This document shows, piece after piece, positions 10,176 to 18,945 of a DNA stretch of 64,000 bases; within the stretch, counting starts at the first letter, position 1, and the number at the start of each line of letters is the position of its first letter. The DNA is from Rahnella laticis. GTDB taxonomy: Bacteria > Pseudomonadota > Gammaproteobacteria > Enterobacterales > Enterobacteriaceae. The notes below the pieces were generated by a model, which was given only the letters and a program-made list of their open reading frames with translations, was not told where the DNA came from and did no database searches. The position numbers and the translations under genes are program-made. The DNA lies in NCBI RefSeq assembly GCF_015644585.1, contig NZ_JADOBI010000004.1, forward strand, positions 248,001 to 312,000. Direction: 5' to 3'.

Positions 10176-10915
10176 GCCGGGTTATCGATGTCGATAAACA
10201 TCACATCTAACCCATGTTCCGCCGCCAGCCATTCGCCCAGCGCTTTCACGCCGTAACGTTCTGTGGCGTGATGGCCTGCGGCGAAGAAATGCAGCCCCAT
10301 CTCGCGGGCGATGTGAATGGTTTGCTCGGAAACCTCACCGCTGATAAACGCATCCACGCCAAATTCTGCCGCTTTCTGAATGTAGCCCTGACCGCCGCCT
10401 GAACACCACGCCACACGACGGATTTCCGCCGGTGCATTTTGCGCGCTGTGCAGCACGCTGCGATCCAGAATTCTTTCGATGCGCTGACGGAATTCGTTGC
10501 CGCTAAGCGGCGTATCGAGTTCGCCATAGGGCAGCAGCAACGCGATTTCACCCTGTACGGTAATGCCAAACAGTTTCGCCAGTTGCGCGTTATTGCCCAG
10601 TTCCGCGTGGCCGTCGAGCGGCAAATGATAGGCGTACATATTGGTGTCAGTCGCCAGCAACGTTTTAAGACGGTTGCGTTTCATGCCGCGAATTTCAGCC
10701 GGTTCGTCTTTCCAGAAATAACCGTGGTGAACCAGAATCGCATCGGCTTCAACAGCGATAGCGGCATCCAGCAGATCCTGAGAAGCCGTCACGCCGGTCA
10801 CGATGCGCTGCACATTGCTGCGGCCTTCGACCTGCAAACCGTTCGGCGCATAATCTTTGTAGTTGCTGATATCCAGTTTCTGGTTAATCAGCTTTTCAAG
10901 CTGGAAATTGTTCAT
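10172..10915 (-). CDS. ybgI: Nif3-like dinuclear metal-binding protein YbgI
   Basis: Conserved 247-residue protein of the Nif3/YbgI family, whose E. coli structure is a hexameric ring with a two-metal site. Metal-ligand motifs are seen: DAILVHHGYFWKDE near residue 65 and FAAGHHATERYG near residue 215. The biochemical role is unsettled; annotations such as GTP cyclohydrolase type 2 come from fold likeness only. In E. coli ybgI heads the pxp operon; here a convergent MFS gene separates them. Confidence 0.94.
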   Translation of the reverse strand: MNNFQLEKLINQKLDISNYKDYAPNGLQVEGRSNVQRIVTGVTASQDLLDAAIAVEADAILVHHGYFWKDEPAEIRGMKRNRLKTLLATDTNMYAYHLPLDGHAELGNNAQLAKLFGITVQGEIALLLPYGELDTPLSGNEFRQRIERILDRSVLHSAQNAPAEIRRVAWCSGGGQGYIQKAAEFGVDAFISGEVSEQTIHIAREMGLHFFAAGHHATERYGVKALGEWLAAEHGLDVMFIDIDNPA

Positions 10916-11044
10916 GGAGTTTCACTTATCTGTCGTGGCGAATGCAGCAGATAATATACGACAACGCCAGTCCTGCTCAAAATCAATGACGGGAACTGCC
11001 GGATTGTTATTCTGGTTTCCTCACTTTTCAACGGACTGAAGAAG

Positions 11045-12328
11045 ATGCAGGAAAATGATTGTGACGTCATCATCGTCGGCGGCGGAATAGCCGGTTGCAC
11101 CAGTGCGTTGCTGTTAGCCCGCGCGGGGCTCAGTGTTATTTTGCTGGAAAGAGGCGCACAGGCGGGCAGCAAAAACAGTTCCGGCGGGCGCATTTACACG
11201 CACACCCTTTCACAAATCCTGCCCGATTTCGCGCAAAGCGCCCCGCTTGAACGCCGCGTAACGCAGGAAAGGCTCTCGCTGCTGACAGGCGACAGCATGA
11301 CAACGTTGGATCACCGGCAGACGGCTGACGCCGCCTGCTCATGGACCGTATTGCGTGCGCGGTTTGACCCGTGGCTGATGGAACAGGCGCAGCTCGCCGG
11401 TGCGCAGTGCATTACGGATACGCAGGTCGAAGGGTTGATGAAGCAAGGGAACCGCGTGACCGGCGTCAGGATTGGCGATGACCATCTGACTGCAAGCGCC
11501 GTTATTCTGGCGGAAGGGGCAAATTCCCTTCTGGCGCAACAGTGTCTCGCGTCGCCAAAACCCTCTGCGGAAAACATGGCAACGGGCGTAAAAGAGGTGC
11601 TTGCGCTGCCGCGTGAAAAGCTGGAAGAACGTTTCGGGCTGGAAGGCGATCAGGGCTGCGCATGGCTGTTTGCGGGGCAGCCGACCGCAGGAAAAGTCGG
11701 TGGCGGTTTTCTGTATACCCATCGAGACACTCTCTCGCTCGGCGTGGTCTGCAACCTTTCTCAGCTCAGCGACAGTGCACGCAGCCTGCCGCAGATGCTT
11801 GACGACTTCAAACAACATCCCGCCCTGCGCCCGTTGCTTAAACAGGCTGAAGTCATGGAATACAGCGCGCACATGATCCCCGAAGGCGGGCTGAATGCCC
11901 TGGCGCCGCTGTCCGGCGATGGCTGGCTGGTTGCCGGTGACTGCGCCGGTTTTTGTCTGAATGCCGGGCACACGGTTCGCGGAATGGATCTGGCAATGAT
12001 GTCTGCGCAGGCCGCGGCCGTAACGCTGATTCATGCGCACCGGAACAACGATTTCAGCGCCGCCTCACTTTACCAATACCGCGAGCATTTGCAGCGCAGC
12101 GCGCTGTGGCCGCTGATGACGCAATACCGCCATTTGCCCGCCGATTTACTCAGCTCGCCGCATGCGTTCAGCCGCTATCCGCAACTTTCCGCTGATCTGC
12201 TGCACAGCCTTTTTCACGTCGGCGAACAACCGTCCGTGCCGCTTCGCCGCCTACTCTGGCGTCATGCCCGTCGCGCCGGGTTGTGGCAGTTACTGAAAGA
12301 CCTGCGTAAAGGAGCGCGTAGCCTGTGA
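11045..12328 (+). CDS. ygcN: FixC/ETF:quinone oxidoreductase-like flavoprotein YgcN
   Basis: FAD-dependent oxidoreductase related to FixC and ETF:ubiquinone oxidoreductase; expected to pass electrons from the YgcQ-YgcR flavoprotein pair to quinone together with ferredoxin-like YgcO. The N-terminal dinucleotide fold is VIIVGGGIAGCTSALLLARAG (residues 9-29). GWLVAGDCAGFCLNAGHTVRGMDLAM is the second FAD and substrate motif of the family. The protein has 427 residues and lacks the separate iron-sulphur domain of mitochondrial ETF-QO, which YgcO supplies. It overlaps ygcO by 4 bp. Assignment to YgcN rests on gene order and domain content. Confidence 0.9.
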   Translation: MQENDCDVIIVGGGIAGCTSALLLARAGLSVILLERGAQAGSKNSSGGRIYTHTLSQILPDFAQSAPLERRVTQERLSLLTGDSMTTLDHRQTADAACSWTVLRARFDPWLMEQAQLAGAQCITDTQVEGLMKQGNRVTGVRIGDDHLTASAVILAEGANSLLAQQCLASPKPSAENMATGVKEVLALPREKLEERFGLEGDQGCAWLFAGQPTAGKVGGGFLYTHRDTLSLGVVCNLSQLSDSARSLPQMLDDFKQHPALRPLLKQAEVMEYSAHMIPEGGLNALAPLSGDGWLVAGDCAGFCLNAGHTVRGMDLAMMSAQAAAVTLIHAHRNNDFSAASLYQYREHLQRSALWPLMTQYRHLPADLLSSPHAFSRYPQLSADLLHSLFHVGEQPSVPLRRLLWRHARRAGLWQLLKDLRKGARSL

Positions 12329-12597
12329 ACCTGAATGACAAACTCGCCAAAAATCACTATCAGCCGGAAAATACCGCCCACATTGTGGTGGCCGGCAACG
12401 CGCAGCAAAGTGCGCTGAAGATCCTGCTGAATGCCTGCCCGGCCGGGCTTTACCGGATGAACGAAGCCGGAGAAATCACCTTTGATCCCAACGGCTGCCT
12501 GGAGTGCGGCACCTGCCGGATTGTCTGCTGCGACGAGGCGTTTTCCCTCTGGCGTTATCCGGCTGCCGGTTGCGGCGTGACATTTCGTTTCGGGTAA
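12325..12597 (+). CDS. ygcO: FixX-type ferredoxin-like protein YgcO
   Basis: 90-residue iron-sulphur protein expected to partner YgcN. It has the FixX pattern: a CPAGLY cysteine, then C-x2-C-x2-C-x3-C in NGCLECGTCRIVC, enough for one [4Fe-4S] cluster. The start is GTG at 12325, overlapping the ygcN stop (GTGA), with AAAGGAG upstream. One oddity is a second cysteine after the last ligand where ferredoxins usually have proline. Confidence 0.9.
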   Translation: MNLNDKLAKNHYQPENTAHIVVAGNAQQSALKILLNACPAGLYRMNEAGEITFDPNGCLECGTCRIVCCDEAFSLWRYPAAGCGVTFRFG

Positions 12598-12684
12598 AAC
12601 TCTGGGAGGTGGCGCGGGGTTGTAAACACGGAAAGCTGCTATGTTTTCAGTTGCATAACATTACATTTCAACGGAGCTTCACCT

Positions 12685-13251
12685 GTGTCTATTTTGCAAT
12701 TATTGAATCAACACCCGGTCATCGCCGCAGTGAAAGACACTGAAAGCCTGAACGCCGCCCTGCTGTCGGACTGCAAAATAATCTCGGTGCTGTACGGGAA
12801 TATCTGCAATATCGGTGCGATTGTTCAGCGGATCAAAAAGGCTGAAAAATACGCGTTTATCCACGTCGATCTGCTGGACGGTACGTCCAATAAAGAGATC
12901 GTGATTAATTTTCTGAAAATCGTCACCACGGCAGATGGCATCATCAGCACCAAAGCCTCGATGATCAAAGCCGCGAAAGCGCAGGGATTTTTTGGTATTC
13001 ACCGGATGTTCCTGCTCGACTCGATTTCATTTCACAACATCGATAAACAGGTGGCGCAGTCGAACCCGGATTGTGTGGAAATCTTGCCGGGCTGCATGCC
13101 GAAAGTGCTGGGCTGGGTATCGGAGAAAATCGATTTGCCGATTATTGCCGGCGGGCTGGTGTGTGATTTAGAAGATGCGACCAGCGCGCTGAACGCCGGT
13201 GCGGTGGCGGTTTCCACCACCAACACCGGCGTATGGCAGCTGAAATTCTAA
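12685..13251 (+). CDS. ygcP: GlpP-family RNA antiterminator YgcP
   Basis: 188-residue protein of the glycerol-3-phosphate-responsive antiterminator family. Bacillus GlpP binds the leader mRNA of glpD and prevents termination when bound to glycerol 3-phosphate. The characteristic stretches are VLYGNICNIG, FIHVDLLDG, DGIISTKASMI, EILPGCMPKVL and LPIIAGGLV, in a TIM-barrel-like pattern. The start is GTG at 12685 with CGGAGC upstream. It is read with ygcN-ygcO after an 87-bp gap and converges on ygcQ with a 4-bp overlap. Twin leader terminators between ygcW and yqcE are its likely targets; the ligand is unknown. Confidence 0.88.
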   Translation: MSILQLLNQHPVIAAVKDTESLNAALLSDCKIISVLYGNICNIGAIVQRIKKAEKYAFIHVDLLDGTSNKEIVINFLKIVTTADGIISTKASMIKAAKAQGFFGIHRMFLLDSISFHNIDKQVAQSNPDCVEILPGCMPKVLGWVSEKIDLPIIAGGLVCDLEDATSALNAGAVAVSTTNTGVWQLKF

Positions 13252-14207
13252 ACGCTGGTGCAGGAATAACAGGCGGCGAGCGCAGACAAAACATCGTCCA
13301 TATCGTCCACAATACCGACGTCCGCCTGCGCAAAAATCGCGGCATGCGGGTCGGTATTGATTGCCACGATAAATTCACTGCGATCAATGCCTGCCATCAG
13401 CGCCGCGGCGCCTGATGCGCCGGCCACGATGCACACATCGGGCGCCGCGACCACGCCGGAAATCCCCACCATCCGCGACATATCGCACCAGGCATTCATC
13501 GCCACCGGACGGCTGCATCCCGGCTCCGCGTGGATTTGCCGGGCGAATGCCTCCAGCCGCCGCACTTGTTCCGCGCTGCCCGCGCCCTGCCCGATGACCA
13601 GAACAGCGGAGGCATTATGCAAACCGTTAGCCGCTGGCCGCGTTTCCTGCTGAAAATCCACCAGCCAGCTGGCTGGCGCAAGCGGCGGCGAAAAATCCGT
13701 TTGTTGCGCGTGAACCGGCGCGGTTTGTGCGGGTTTCCCTCCCGTTGCTGCCACTGAGATACACAGCGGGGAACCGTTCAGCGTGAGCGTCGCCCGCATC
13801 CGGCTGCCGTACGCGGGTTTTACGACGCTCCAGTGCGTTTCACTTTTTTCGATTTCGGCGACACCGGTTCCGCTGACACCACCGATCCGGTACGCCAGCC
13901 GCGTGGCCAGTTCGTCCGCTGCTTCACCGCTTGCGCACAGTAAAAGTTCTGCCGGACGCTGCTCAAACAGCGCCATCAGAGCCTCAAGCGCCGGTTCCGC
14001 CAGGCCGTTTTCGGGAAGTGAAATCCAGACGACATGCCGGATATCGCAGGCCATTTGTGGTAACGCGTCCGGCTTATCTGCGTCATACAGCAACCACAAC
14101 TCGGCGGAACCGGACAACACCGGGTTCGCGCGAAGAAAATCATTTTGCATCTGCGCCTGAGACAAAAATCCCCGCTGGCGGCAATCCAGAATAATAGCGA
14201 TGTTCAT
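13248..14207 (-). CDS. ygcQ: ETF alpha-like (FixB-like) flavoprotein YgcQ
   Basis: Alpha-type subunit of an electron-transfer flavoprotein, expected to pair with YgcR. The C-terminal FAD domain is recognisable: GISGVVAAPDVCIVAGASGA, then IVAINTDPHAAIFAQADVG, the classic ETF alpha signature of AINxDxxAxIFxxAD. The protein has 319 residues. It is the last gene of the minus-strand ygcW-U-S-R-Q operon, overlapping ygcR by 4 bp. Its likely job is to take electrons from an oxidation in this cluster, perhaps by YgcU, and hand them to YgcN. Confidence 0.88.
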   Translation of the reverse strand: MNIAIILDCRQRGFLSQAQMQNDFLRANPVLSGSAELWLLYDADKPDALPQMACDIRHVVWISLPENGLAEPALEALMALFEQRPAELLLCASGEAADELATRLAYRIGGVSGTGVAEIEKSETHWSVVKPAYGSRMRATLTLNGSPLCISVAATGGKPAQTAPVHAQQTDFSPPLAPASWLVDFQQETRPAANGLHNASAVLVIGQGAGSAEQVRRLEAFARQIHAEPGCSRPVAMNAWCDMSRMVGISGVVAAPDVCIVAGASGAAALMAGIDRSEFIVAINTDPHAAIFAQADVGIVDDMDDVLSALAACYSCTSV

Positions 14208-14986
14208 CGGTTCCCCCGCGATTTCAGATAACCGGTATACAGCGTCCGGGCTTTATCCGCAGGGCTGCCGCCTTCAATGATCATTGCGCCGCGCCGCGAA
14301 TTTTTCAGAGCCAGCGTAACGATCGGCACCGGCGGTAATTTCGCGAGCGATGCTGCCCGCAGGACATCAAGAGGTTTGCGCGCCGCCGCCAGTTTTTGTT
14401 TCAGCGTCGGAATTCGCAACAGGCGATCCTGCGCAGCCTGCCCGGCGACCAGCACCACCGGCAGCCGCACAGTGAGTGTTTGCACCGCTTCCGGCGTTTT
14501 CCTGACGACGCGCAACAACGTCGGGTCTTCAGTGCGCCCGATATCGCAAACCTGCGTGATGCACGGCCAGCCCAGCATTTCCGCCAGCAGCGGCCCGGTT
14601 TGCCGGTTCTGCCCTTCACTGCTCTGCGGGCCTAAAATAATCACCCCGGCTTTTTCGTCCTGATGTTGGAAACCGGCAATCAGCGCAGCGATGGCATCGG
14701 GATGAAAACGCAGATCCTCAGACATTGCATCAATGCGCACCGCGCGCTGAAAATCCAGCGCCAGCAACGTTTTCAGCACCGGCGTGATCTGTTCGCCGCC
14801 AACGTTGAGCAATGTCAGGCAGGCTTCCGCCAGGTTCAGGGCCATTTCTGCCGCGCTCTGGTCAAATCCGCTCAGCTGCCAGCGGGCGAAATCATAGGGA
14901 ATGTCGCCGCGCTCAGCCGCCTGCCAGTCGCTGGCAGAAAGCATTGATAAATCCGGTTCCACTTTTACGCACACAACAATATTCAC
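14204..14986 (-). CDS. ygcR: ETF beta-like (FixA-like) flavoprotein YgcR
   Basis: 260-residue beta-type ETF subunit. The N-terminus MNIVVCVKVEPD and the motif VRLPVVLVAGQAAQDRLLRIPTLKQKLAAARKPL match the ETF beta signature, with GPQSSEGQNRQTGPLLAEMLGW as the nucleotide-binding stretch. It overlaps both ygcQ and ygcS by 4 bp. Nothing seen shows whether this ETF bifurcates electrons. Confidence 0.88.
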   Translation of the reverse strand: MNIVVCVKVEPDLSMLSASDWQAAERGDIPYDFARWQLSGFDQSAAEMALNLAEACLTLLNVGGEQITPVLKTLLALDFQRAVRIDAMSEDLRFHPDAIAALIAGFQHQDEKAGVIILGPQSSEGQNRQTGPLLAEMLGWPCITQVCDIGRTEDPTLLRVVRKTPEAVQTLTVRLPVVLVAGQAAQDRLLRIPTLKQKLAAARKPLDVLRAASLAKLPPVPIVTLALKNSRRGAMIIEGGSPADKARTLYTGYLKSRGNR

Positions 14987-16347
14987 AGGCCATTTCCTTG
15001 TTTCGCCACGGTAAGCGGTGAAGACGCGCTGACCGACGACGCGCCGACCAGCGTCATGCCTTTGGTTTCCGGTGCCCAGAGAATCGAAATGACCGCGCCC
15101 AGCAGCAATATTCCCGCCAGCAGCAACGTGGTGTTTTGGATCCCCAGCGTCAGCACGGAAACCGGCAGTAAACCGGTGCCGATAGCCGAACCAAAACGGC
15201 TCATCGACGTCGCAAATCCGACGCCCAGCGAGCGGATATCGGTGGGGAAACTCTCAGCCGGAAACACGCCGACCAGATTGCTGACCGCTGAAATAGCCAG
15301 TGTGAACAGAGCAAACAGAAAGAGCGTTAATCCGGCGTAACCTTCAGGAAGTACGCTCATCACCGCCAGACAAAACGTCAGCAAAAGGAACGAGCCAATC
15401 AGAAAGCCGCGTCGGGAGCAGGTCACCGTCAGGCCAATTCCGGCCAGCGATCCCACCACCAGCAAAGTATTGAGAAGCAAATCCGTGCGCAGGCCGGGCG
15501 TCAGGCCAATGAGGGCGATAATGGCGGGCAAAAATGTATAAATCGCAAAATACGGCACCACCAGGCAGACAAAGAACAGGCTGTTAAACGCCGTCCGCCG
15601 CCAGTATCTGGCCGAAAAAAGGGTTTTAAGATGATGTGAGGTCGCCACGGCGATCTCATCATTGAGCGTGACGTTCGGGCCAAAACAGCGCAGCACGACG
15701 CGATGCGCTGCCGCGAATTGCCCTTTTTGCATCAGCCAGCGCGGGGATTCCGGCGTGCCGATGCGCAGCAACATAATCAGAACCGCCGGGATCGCCGAGG
15801 AGGCCAGAAGCCAGCGCCAGGCGTCCGGGCCGAAATCGGCCATCAGATGGCCGGTCAGCGTGGCGCTGACGTAGCCGAGCGTCCAGATCACGCTGAAAGA
15901 ACCGAGCAAAATGCCCCGGTGTTTACGCGGGGAAAACTCCGCCAGCATGGTGTGCCCGACGGAATAATCACCGCCCAGCCCGATACCCACCAGCACACGC
16001 AACCAGAACAACTGTTCCGGCGTCTGGACAAAAAACTGACCCACAGAGGCCAGCGTGATGATAATAAAGCTGTAATTAAAGATTTTCTGGCGGCCAATAT
16101 GATCGGATAACCATCCCAGAACCAGGCTGCCGATAAACAGGCCAAACAGCGCGGAACTGCCGATCAGCCCCTGCCAGAACGGCGTCAGCTGCATTTGCGG
16201 CGTGAGCTGAACCAGCGCAAAACCAATCATGCCGAGCACATAACCGTCTGTCAGATGCGCGCCGAACGTCAGCCCGGCCATTTTGATGTGAAAGGCGTTG
16301 AGCGGGATGTCATCCATACTGACCTGAACCGTTTTATCTGCGGCCAT
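14983..16347 (-). CDS. ygcS: MFS transporter YgcS (sugar/acid porter type)
   Basis: 454-residue major facilitator with twelve predicted helices. The metabolite:H+ symporter hallmarks are GWLSDHIGRQKIF after helix 2, RVLVGIGLGGDYSVG in helix 4 and PESPRWLMQKG at the start of the central loop. It lies between ygcU and ygcR and most likely imports the pathway substrate; the substrate is not known. The start at 16347 (MAADKTVQVSMDDIPLN) has GGAGCG-like bases upstream. It is the second carrier of the cluster (see yqcE). Confidence 0.88.
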   Translation of the reverse strand: MAADKTVQVSMDDIPLNAFHIKMAGLTFGAHLTDGYVLGMIGFALVQLTPQMQLTPFWQGLIGSSALFGLFIGSLVLGWLSDHIGRQKIFNYSFIIITLASVGQFFVQTPEQLFWLRVLVGIGLGGDYSVGHTMLAEFSPRKHRGILLGSFSVIWTLGYVSATLTGHLMADFGPDAWRWLLASSAIPAVLIMLLRIGTPESPRWLMQKGQFAAAHRVVLRCFGPNVTLNDEIAVATSHHLKTLFSARYWRRTAFNSLFFVCLVVPYFAIYTFLPAIIALIGLTPGLRTDLLLNTLLVVGSLAGIGLTVTCSRRGFLIGSFLLLTFCLAVMSVLPEGYAGLTLFLFALFTLAISAVSNLVGVFPAESFPTDIRSLGVGFATSMSRFGSAIGTGLLPVSVLTLGIQNTTLLLAGILLLGAVISILWAPETKGMTLVGASSVSASSPLTVAKQGNGL

Positions 16348-16395
16348 GTTGCGCTCCGTGTCGAATCAGGGACGTAAAACCGGCGGCCCGTTCCG

Positions 16396-16437
16396 GCCTT
16401 CCCCCCGTGAGAGGGGAAGGCAAAAGTAACTACTTTT
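16396..16437 (-). other. Double hairpin at the ygcU-ygcS junction
   Basis: Reading the minus strand, AAAAGT and ACTTTT arms (16422-16437) straddle the ygcU stop. They are followed by a strong stem of GCCTTCCCC and GGGGAAGGC (16396-16421) with no T-run. It shares the words GAAAAGTAG, GTTAC and CTTCCC with the two leader elements upstream of ygcW and yqcE. It may stabilise or process the mRNA, or bind the same regulator. Confidence 0.5.
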
Positions 16438-17884
16438 CAATCGGATAAATTGTGCCCGCATTCATGATCCCTTTCGGATCGTAAACATCTTTCAGCGCTT
16501 TGAGAATGTAATAGGCGCTGCCGTGCTCATCTTTGGTCCAGTGCGTGCGGTGTTTGCCGATGCCGTGGTGATGCACCATCGAGCCGCCCTGCTTAATGGT
16601 TTCCTCGACAATAATTTTGTTCAGCGGATTGTGGTACTTGTTAATTTCTTCTTCCGGCTTGCAGTCCATCACGTTGTAATCGTAGACAAAATACATGTTG
16701 GTGCCGTTGATGTAGCTGTGTGAGGAGTGACCGCCGAGCATGGTGATATCGTCCGCGTGCGGGAATTCATCGCGAATGCGGCGAATGACATTTTCATAAA
16801 TAGTGTGAATGCTCGACCAGTCGCCGGAGACTTCCGTGGTGAAGCCCATGTTATTGGTTTTCAGGATTTGCTCGCGCTCTGCGGCCACTTTTTCCGGGCC
16901 CCAGTTCAGGTGGTTAAACCAGCGTTCGATGAGCGCGCTGTCTACTTTCTGACATTCCGGATGCTGCGCCACAATCCCTTCGATGCCTGCACCGGTCGCC
17001 CGCGCAATGCCCGGCGTCCCTTCGGCCATGAAGATCAGCACGCATTTACCGTCGGCGAAATGCGTAAAATGCTGGCTGCCGTCTTCGGCGTCATACAGGC
17101 GGGCAATGGACGGACGATAACCGTCAACCATCACTTCACGCAGAATGTCGAAACCGGTCTGCATGTTTTCCAGCGTATAACCGTAGAACAGATTATTTTC
17201 CGGCATGTATTTGAAAATTTTCACCGTGACTTCAGTGATATAGCACAGCGCACCTTCATTCCCGATAATCACATGACGGATATCCGGCCCGGCCGCCCGG
17301 CGAGGCACGTTTTTGATGCGCGTGATTTTTCCGTCCGGGAATACGGCTTCCAGCCCGACCACCATGTCTTCAATGGCACCATACAGCGTGGAAAACTGCC
17401 CGATGCTGCGCGTGGCGACCAGGCCACCCATCTGCGCCAGCGGCTTGGACTGCGGCGAATGTCCGGTGGTGTAACCCTGCGCGCGCAGCTGATTTTCCAG
17501 CACTTCCAGCGGCACGCCGCACTGCGCCGTGGCCTGCATATTGCGGATATCGATTTTGACGATTTTATTCAGACCGGAACCGTCGAGCACCACCGAGTTT
17601 TTCACCACGGTTTCCAGCCCGCCTTCAGTGGCTGATGCGCCGGTACGCGGCACGCAGTTAATTTCGTGTTTATTCAGAAACGCCAGCACGTCGGATACCT
17701 GCTGCGTGTTGTGCAGTTTCACGACCGCCGCAGGCAGTGGCAGCGTGAAAACGTTATGAATATCGGCATATTTACGAAAGCGATCGACGCTGTTTTTCTT
17801 CAGCACTTCCTCATCGGTAATGACCTGCGCCGGACCGACGATCTCTTTTAAGTGATCAACAATGGCTTCACGGGATAACGACAT
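16430..17884 (-). CDS. ygcU: FAD-linked oxidase YgcU (alkylglycerone-phosphate-synthase-like)
   Basis: 484-residue flavoenzyme of the vanillyl-alcohol-oxidase family. The N-terminal FAD domain shows PRTGASATEGGLETVVKN and VLDGSGLNKIV. The C-terminal domain ends in GGSMVHHHGIGKHRTHW, the triple-histidine motif typical of alkyldihydroxyacetone-phosphate synthases. That points to a substrate with a dihydroxyacetone-phosphate or glycerol-phosphate-like part, which fits the GlpP-type regulator, but the true substrate is unknown. It could feed electrons to YgcQR-YgcN. It follows ygcW by 68 bp in the same operon. Confidence 0.88.
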   Translation of the reverse strand: MSLSREAIVDHLKEIVGPAQVITDEEVLKKNSVDRFRKYADIHNVFTLPLPAAVVKLHNTQQVSDVLAFLNKHEINCVPRTGASATEGGLETVVKNSVVLDGSGLNKIVKIDIRNMQATAQCGVPLEVLENQLRAQGYTTGHSPQSKPLAQMGGLVATRSIGQFSTLYGAIEDMVVGLEAVFPDGKITRIKNVPRRAAGPDIRHVIIGNEGALCYITEVTVKIFKYMPENNLFYGYTLENMQTGFDILREVMVDGYRPSIARLYDAEDGSQHFTHFADGKCVLIFMAEGTPGIARATGAGIEGIVAQHPECQKVDSALIERWFNHLNWGPEKVAAEREQILKTNNMGFTTEVSGDWSSIHTIYENVIRRIRDEFPHADDITMLGGHSSHSYINGTNMYFVYDYNVMDCKPEEEINKYHNPLNKIIVEETIKQGGSMVHHHGIGKHRTHWTKDEHGSAYYILKALKDVYDPKGIMNAGTIYPIEK

Positions 17885-17952
17885 AAATAATCCTTATTTC
17901 TTCAGTAAATTTAAATCAGACTCAGGAACCACCCTGAATACGCATAACAAAA

Positions 17953-18738
17953 TTAACGGACTAAATAACCGCCATCGACAACCACAAGGTGTCCGTTAAC
18001 ATAATTTGACGCACGACTGGCTAAGAAGACCATTGTCCCCATTAAATCCTGGGTTTCTCCCCAGCGGTTTGCCGGAATGTGATCTAATACGCGCTGATTG
18101 GTGACCGGGTTTTTCCGGGTTTCAGCCGTAATGTCGGTGGCGTAATATCCCGGCGCAATCCCGTTGACCTGAATATTATATTGGCCCAGCTCGTCGCAAT
18201 ACGCTTTGGTAAAGCCAGCCAGCGCATGTTTGGTGGCGGAATAAGCCGGAGACCATTGCCCGCCCAGATAAGAGAACAGCGAACAAATATTGATAATTTT
18301 CCCTTCATTTTTCGGGATCATGATTTTCGCGGCTTCATGGCTTAATTCGAACGCCGCGGTCAGATTTATATTAATCATCGGATCCCAGTCTTCACGGCCA
18401 AAATCCAGCACTTTATTGAGCTTACAGATCCCGGCGTTGTTGACCAGAATATCCACCGTGCCGAAGGTTTTCAGGCATTGCTCAATCACACGCGCCGGTG
18501 CGCCTTTCTCGGTGATGTCTACCTGCATAAACTCAACGCGACTTCCTTGCAATTCAATCAGTTCACGCGTTTCACCTTTGTCCATAATGAAACTCGGAAT
18601 AAACAAATTGGCTCCGGCCTTGGCCAGTGCGACCGCAAAGGCCTGGCCCAAACCACTGTTTCCGCCAGTGACGATGGCCGTTTTTCCTTTCAGAGAGAAG
18701 AAATCCAGTGAAAACTCATTCAGCGCGTTCAACGACAT
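17953..18738 (-). CDS. ygcW: Short-chain dehydrogenase/reductase YgcW
   Basis: 261-residue classical SDR, a predicted NAD(P)-dependent polyol or sugar-acid dehydrogenase. The cofactor motif TGGNSGLGQAFA (residues 24-35), NNAGICKLNK and the catalytic YSATKHALAGF (Tyr and Lys) are intact, with a Ser in ICSLFSYLGG. It is close to 2-deoxy-D-gluconate/gluconate 5-dehydrogenase relatives. It is the first gene of the minus-strand operon; AAGGAG lies 7-8 bp before the ATG, and the leader holds an intrinsic terminator. Confidence 0.9.
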   Translation of the reverse strand: MSLNALNEFSLDFFSLKGKTAIVTGGNSGLGQAFAVALAKAGANLFIPSFIMDKGETRELIELQGSRVEFMQVDITEKGAPARVIEQCLKTFGTVDILVNNAGICKLNKVLDFGREDWDPMININLTAAFELSHEAAKIMIPKNEGKIINICSLFSYLGGQWSPAYSATKHALAGFTKAYCDELGQYNIQVNGIAPGYYATDITAETRKNPVTNQRVLDHIPANRWGETQDLMGTMVFLASRASNYVNGHLVVVDGGYLVR

Positions 18739-18765
18739 GGTGAAGCTCCTTACCTGAAAAAATCC

Positions 18766-18819
18766 AAAAAAAAAGAGAAAAGCAATCTTCCCCGGAAATA
18801 AAGGGAAGCTACTTTTCTC
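18766..18819 (-). terminator. Leader terminator upstream of ygcW
   Basis: On the minus strand GAGAAAAG (18819-18812) and CTTCCC (18808-18803) pair with GGGAAG (18792-18787) and CTTTTCTC (18782-18775). Nine T's follow (18774-18766), 28 bp before the ygcW start. It is a complete rho-independent terminator lying in a 5' leader, so it must be bypassed for ygcW expression. Confidence 0.85.
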
Positions 18820-18835
18820 ATCGGCTCTAGTAACT
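18807..18835 (-). promoter_or_regulatory. Candidate antiterminator (RAT-like) hairpin, ygcW leader
   Basis: On the minus strand AGTTAC (18835-18830) can pair with GTAGCT (18812-18807), with one G-U wobble. This uses bases needed for the terminator's 5' arm, so the two folds exclude each other. The loop contains CAGTTACTAGAG, shared with the yqcE leader. It is a candidate binding site for YgcP. Confidence 0.6.
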
Positions 18836-18843
18836 GGCTTTAA

Positions 18844-18849
18844 GGTGTA
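18844..18849 (-). promoter_or_regulatory. Candidate extended -10 of ygcW operon
   Basis: On the minus strand TGG-TACACC starts at 18849, 30.5 bp from the centre of the CRP-like site at 18872-18887. The hexamer is weak, as expected for a CRP-dependent promoter. Confidence 0.4.
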
Positions 18850-18871
18850 CCATGTTTAATTAGCCGGATTC

Positions 18872-18887
18872 CGTGAGCAGACTCACA
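18872..18887. promoter_or_regulatory. CRP-like site, ygcW side
   Basis: CGTGAGCAGACTCACA matches the CRP pattern TGTGA-N6-TCACA at nine of ten positions. Its centre would be at -41.5 of a ygcW transcript starting near 18838, the class II position. Confidence 0.65.
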
Positions 18888-18907
18888 AAAAACTCGTTTA
18901 ATAATTC

Positions 18908-18923
18908 TGTGAGATTTCTCACG
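18908..18923. promoter_or_regulatory. CRP-like site, yqcE side
   Basis: TGTGAGATTTCTCACG matches the CRP pattern at nine of ten positions. It lies 36 bp from the other site and at -41.5 of a yqcE transcript starting near 18957. Confidence 0.65.
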
Positions 18924-18945
18924 GTAAATTAATATTGCGGCATGC

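Noticed and set aside
11045-16347. Nitrogen-fixation fixABCX operon
   Set aside because: The ETF-like and FixCX-like genes are arranged with a GlpP-type regulator, SDR, kinase and carriers, as in the ygc cluster, and no nif gene is present.
16727-17635. 302-codon open frame on the plus strand
   Set aside because: It lies opposite ygcU, whose family motifs are all intact. It has no recognisable domain and is a mirror of high-GC codon use.
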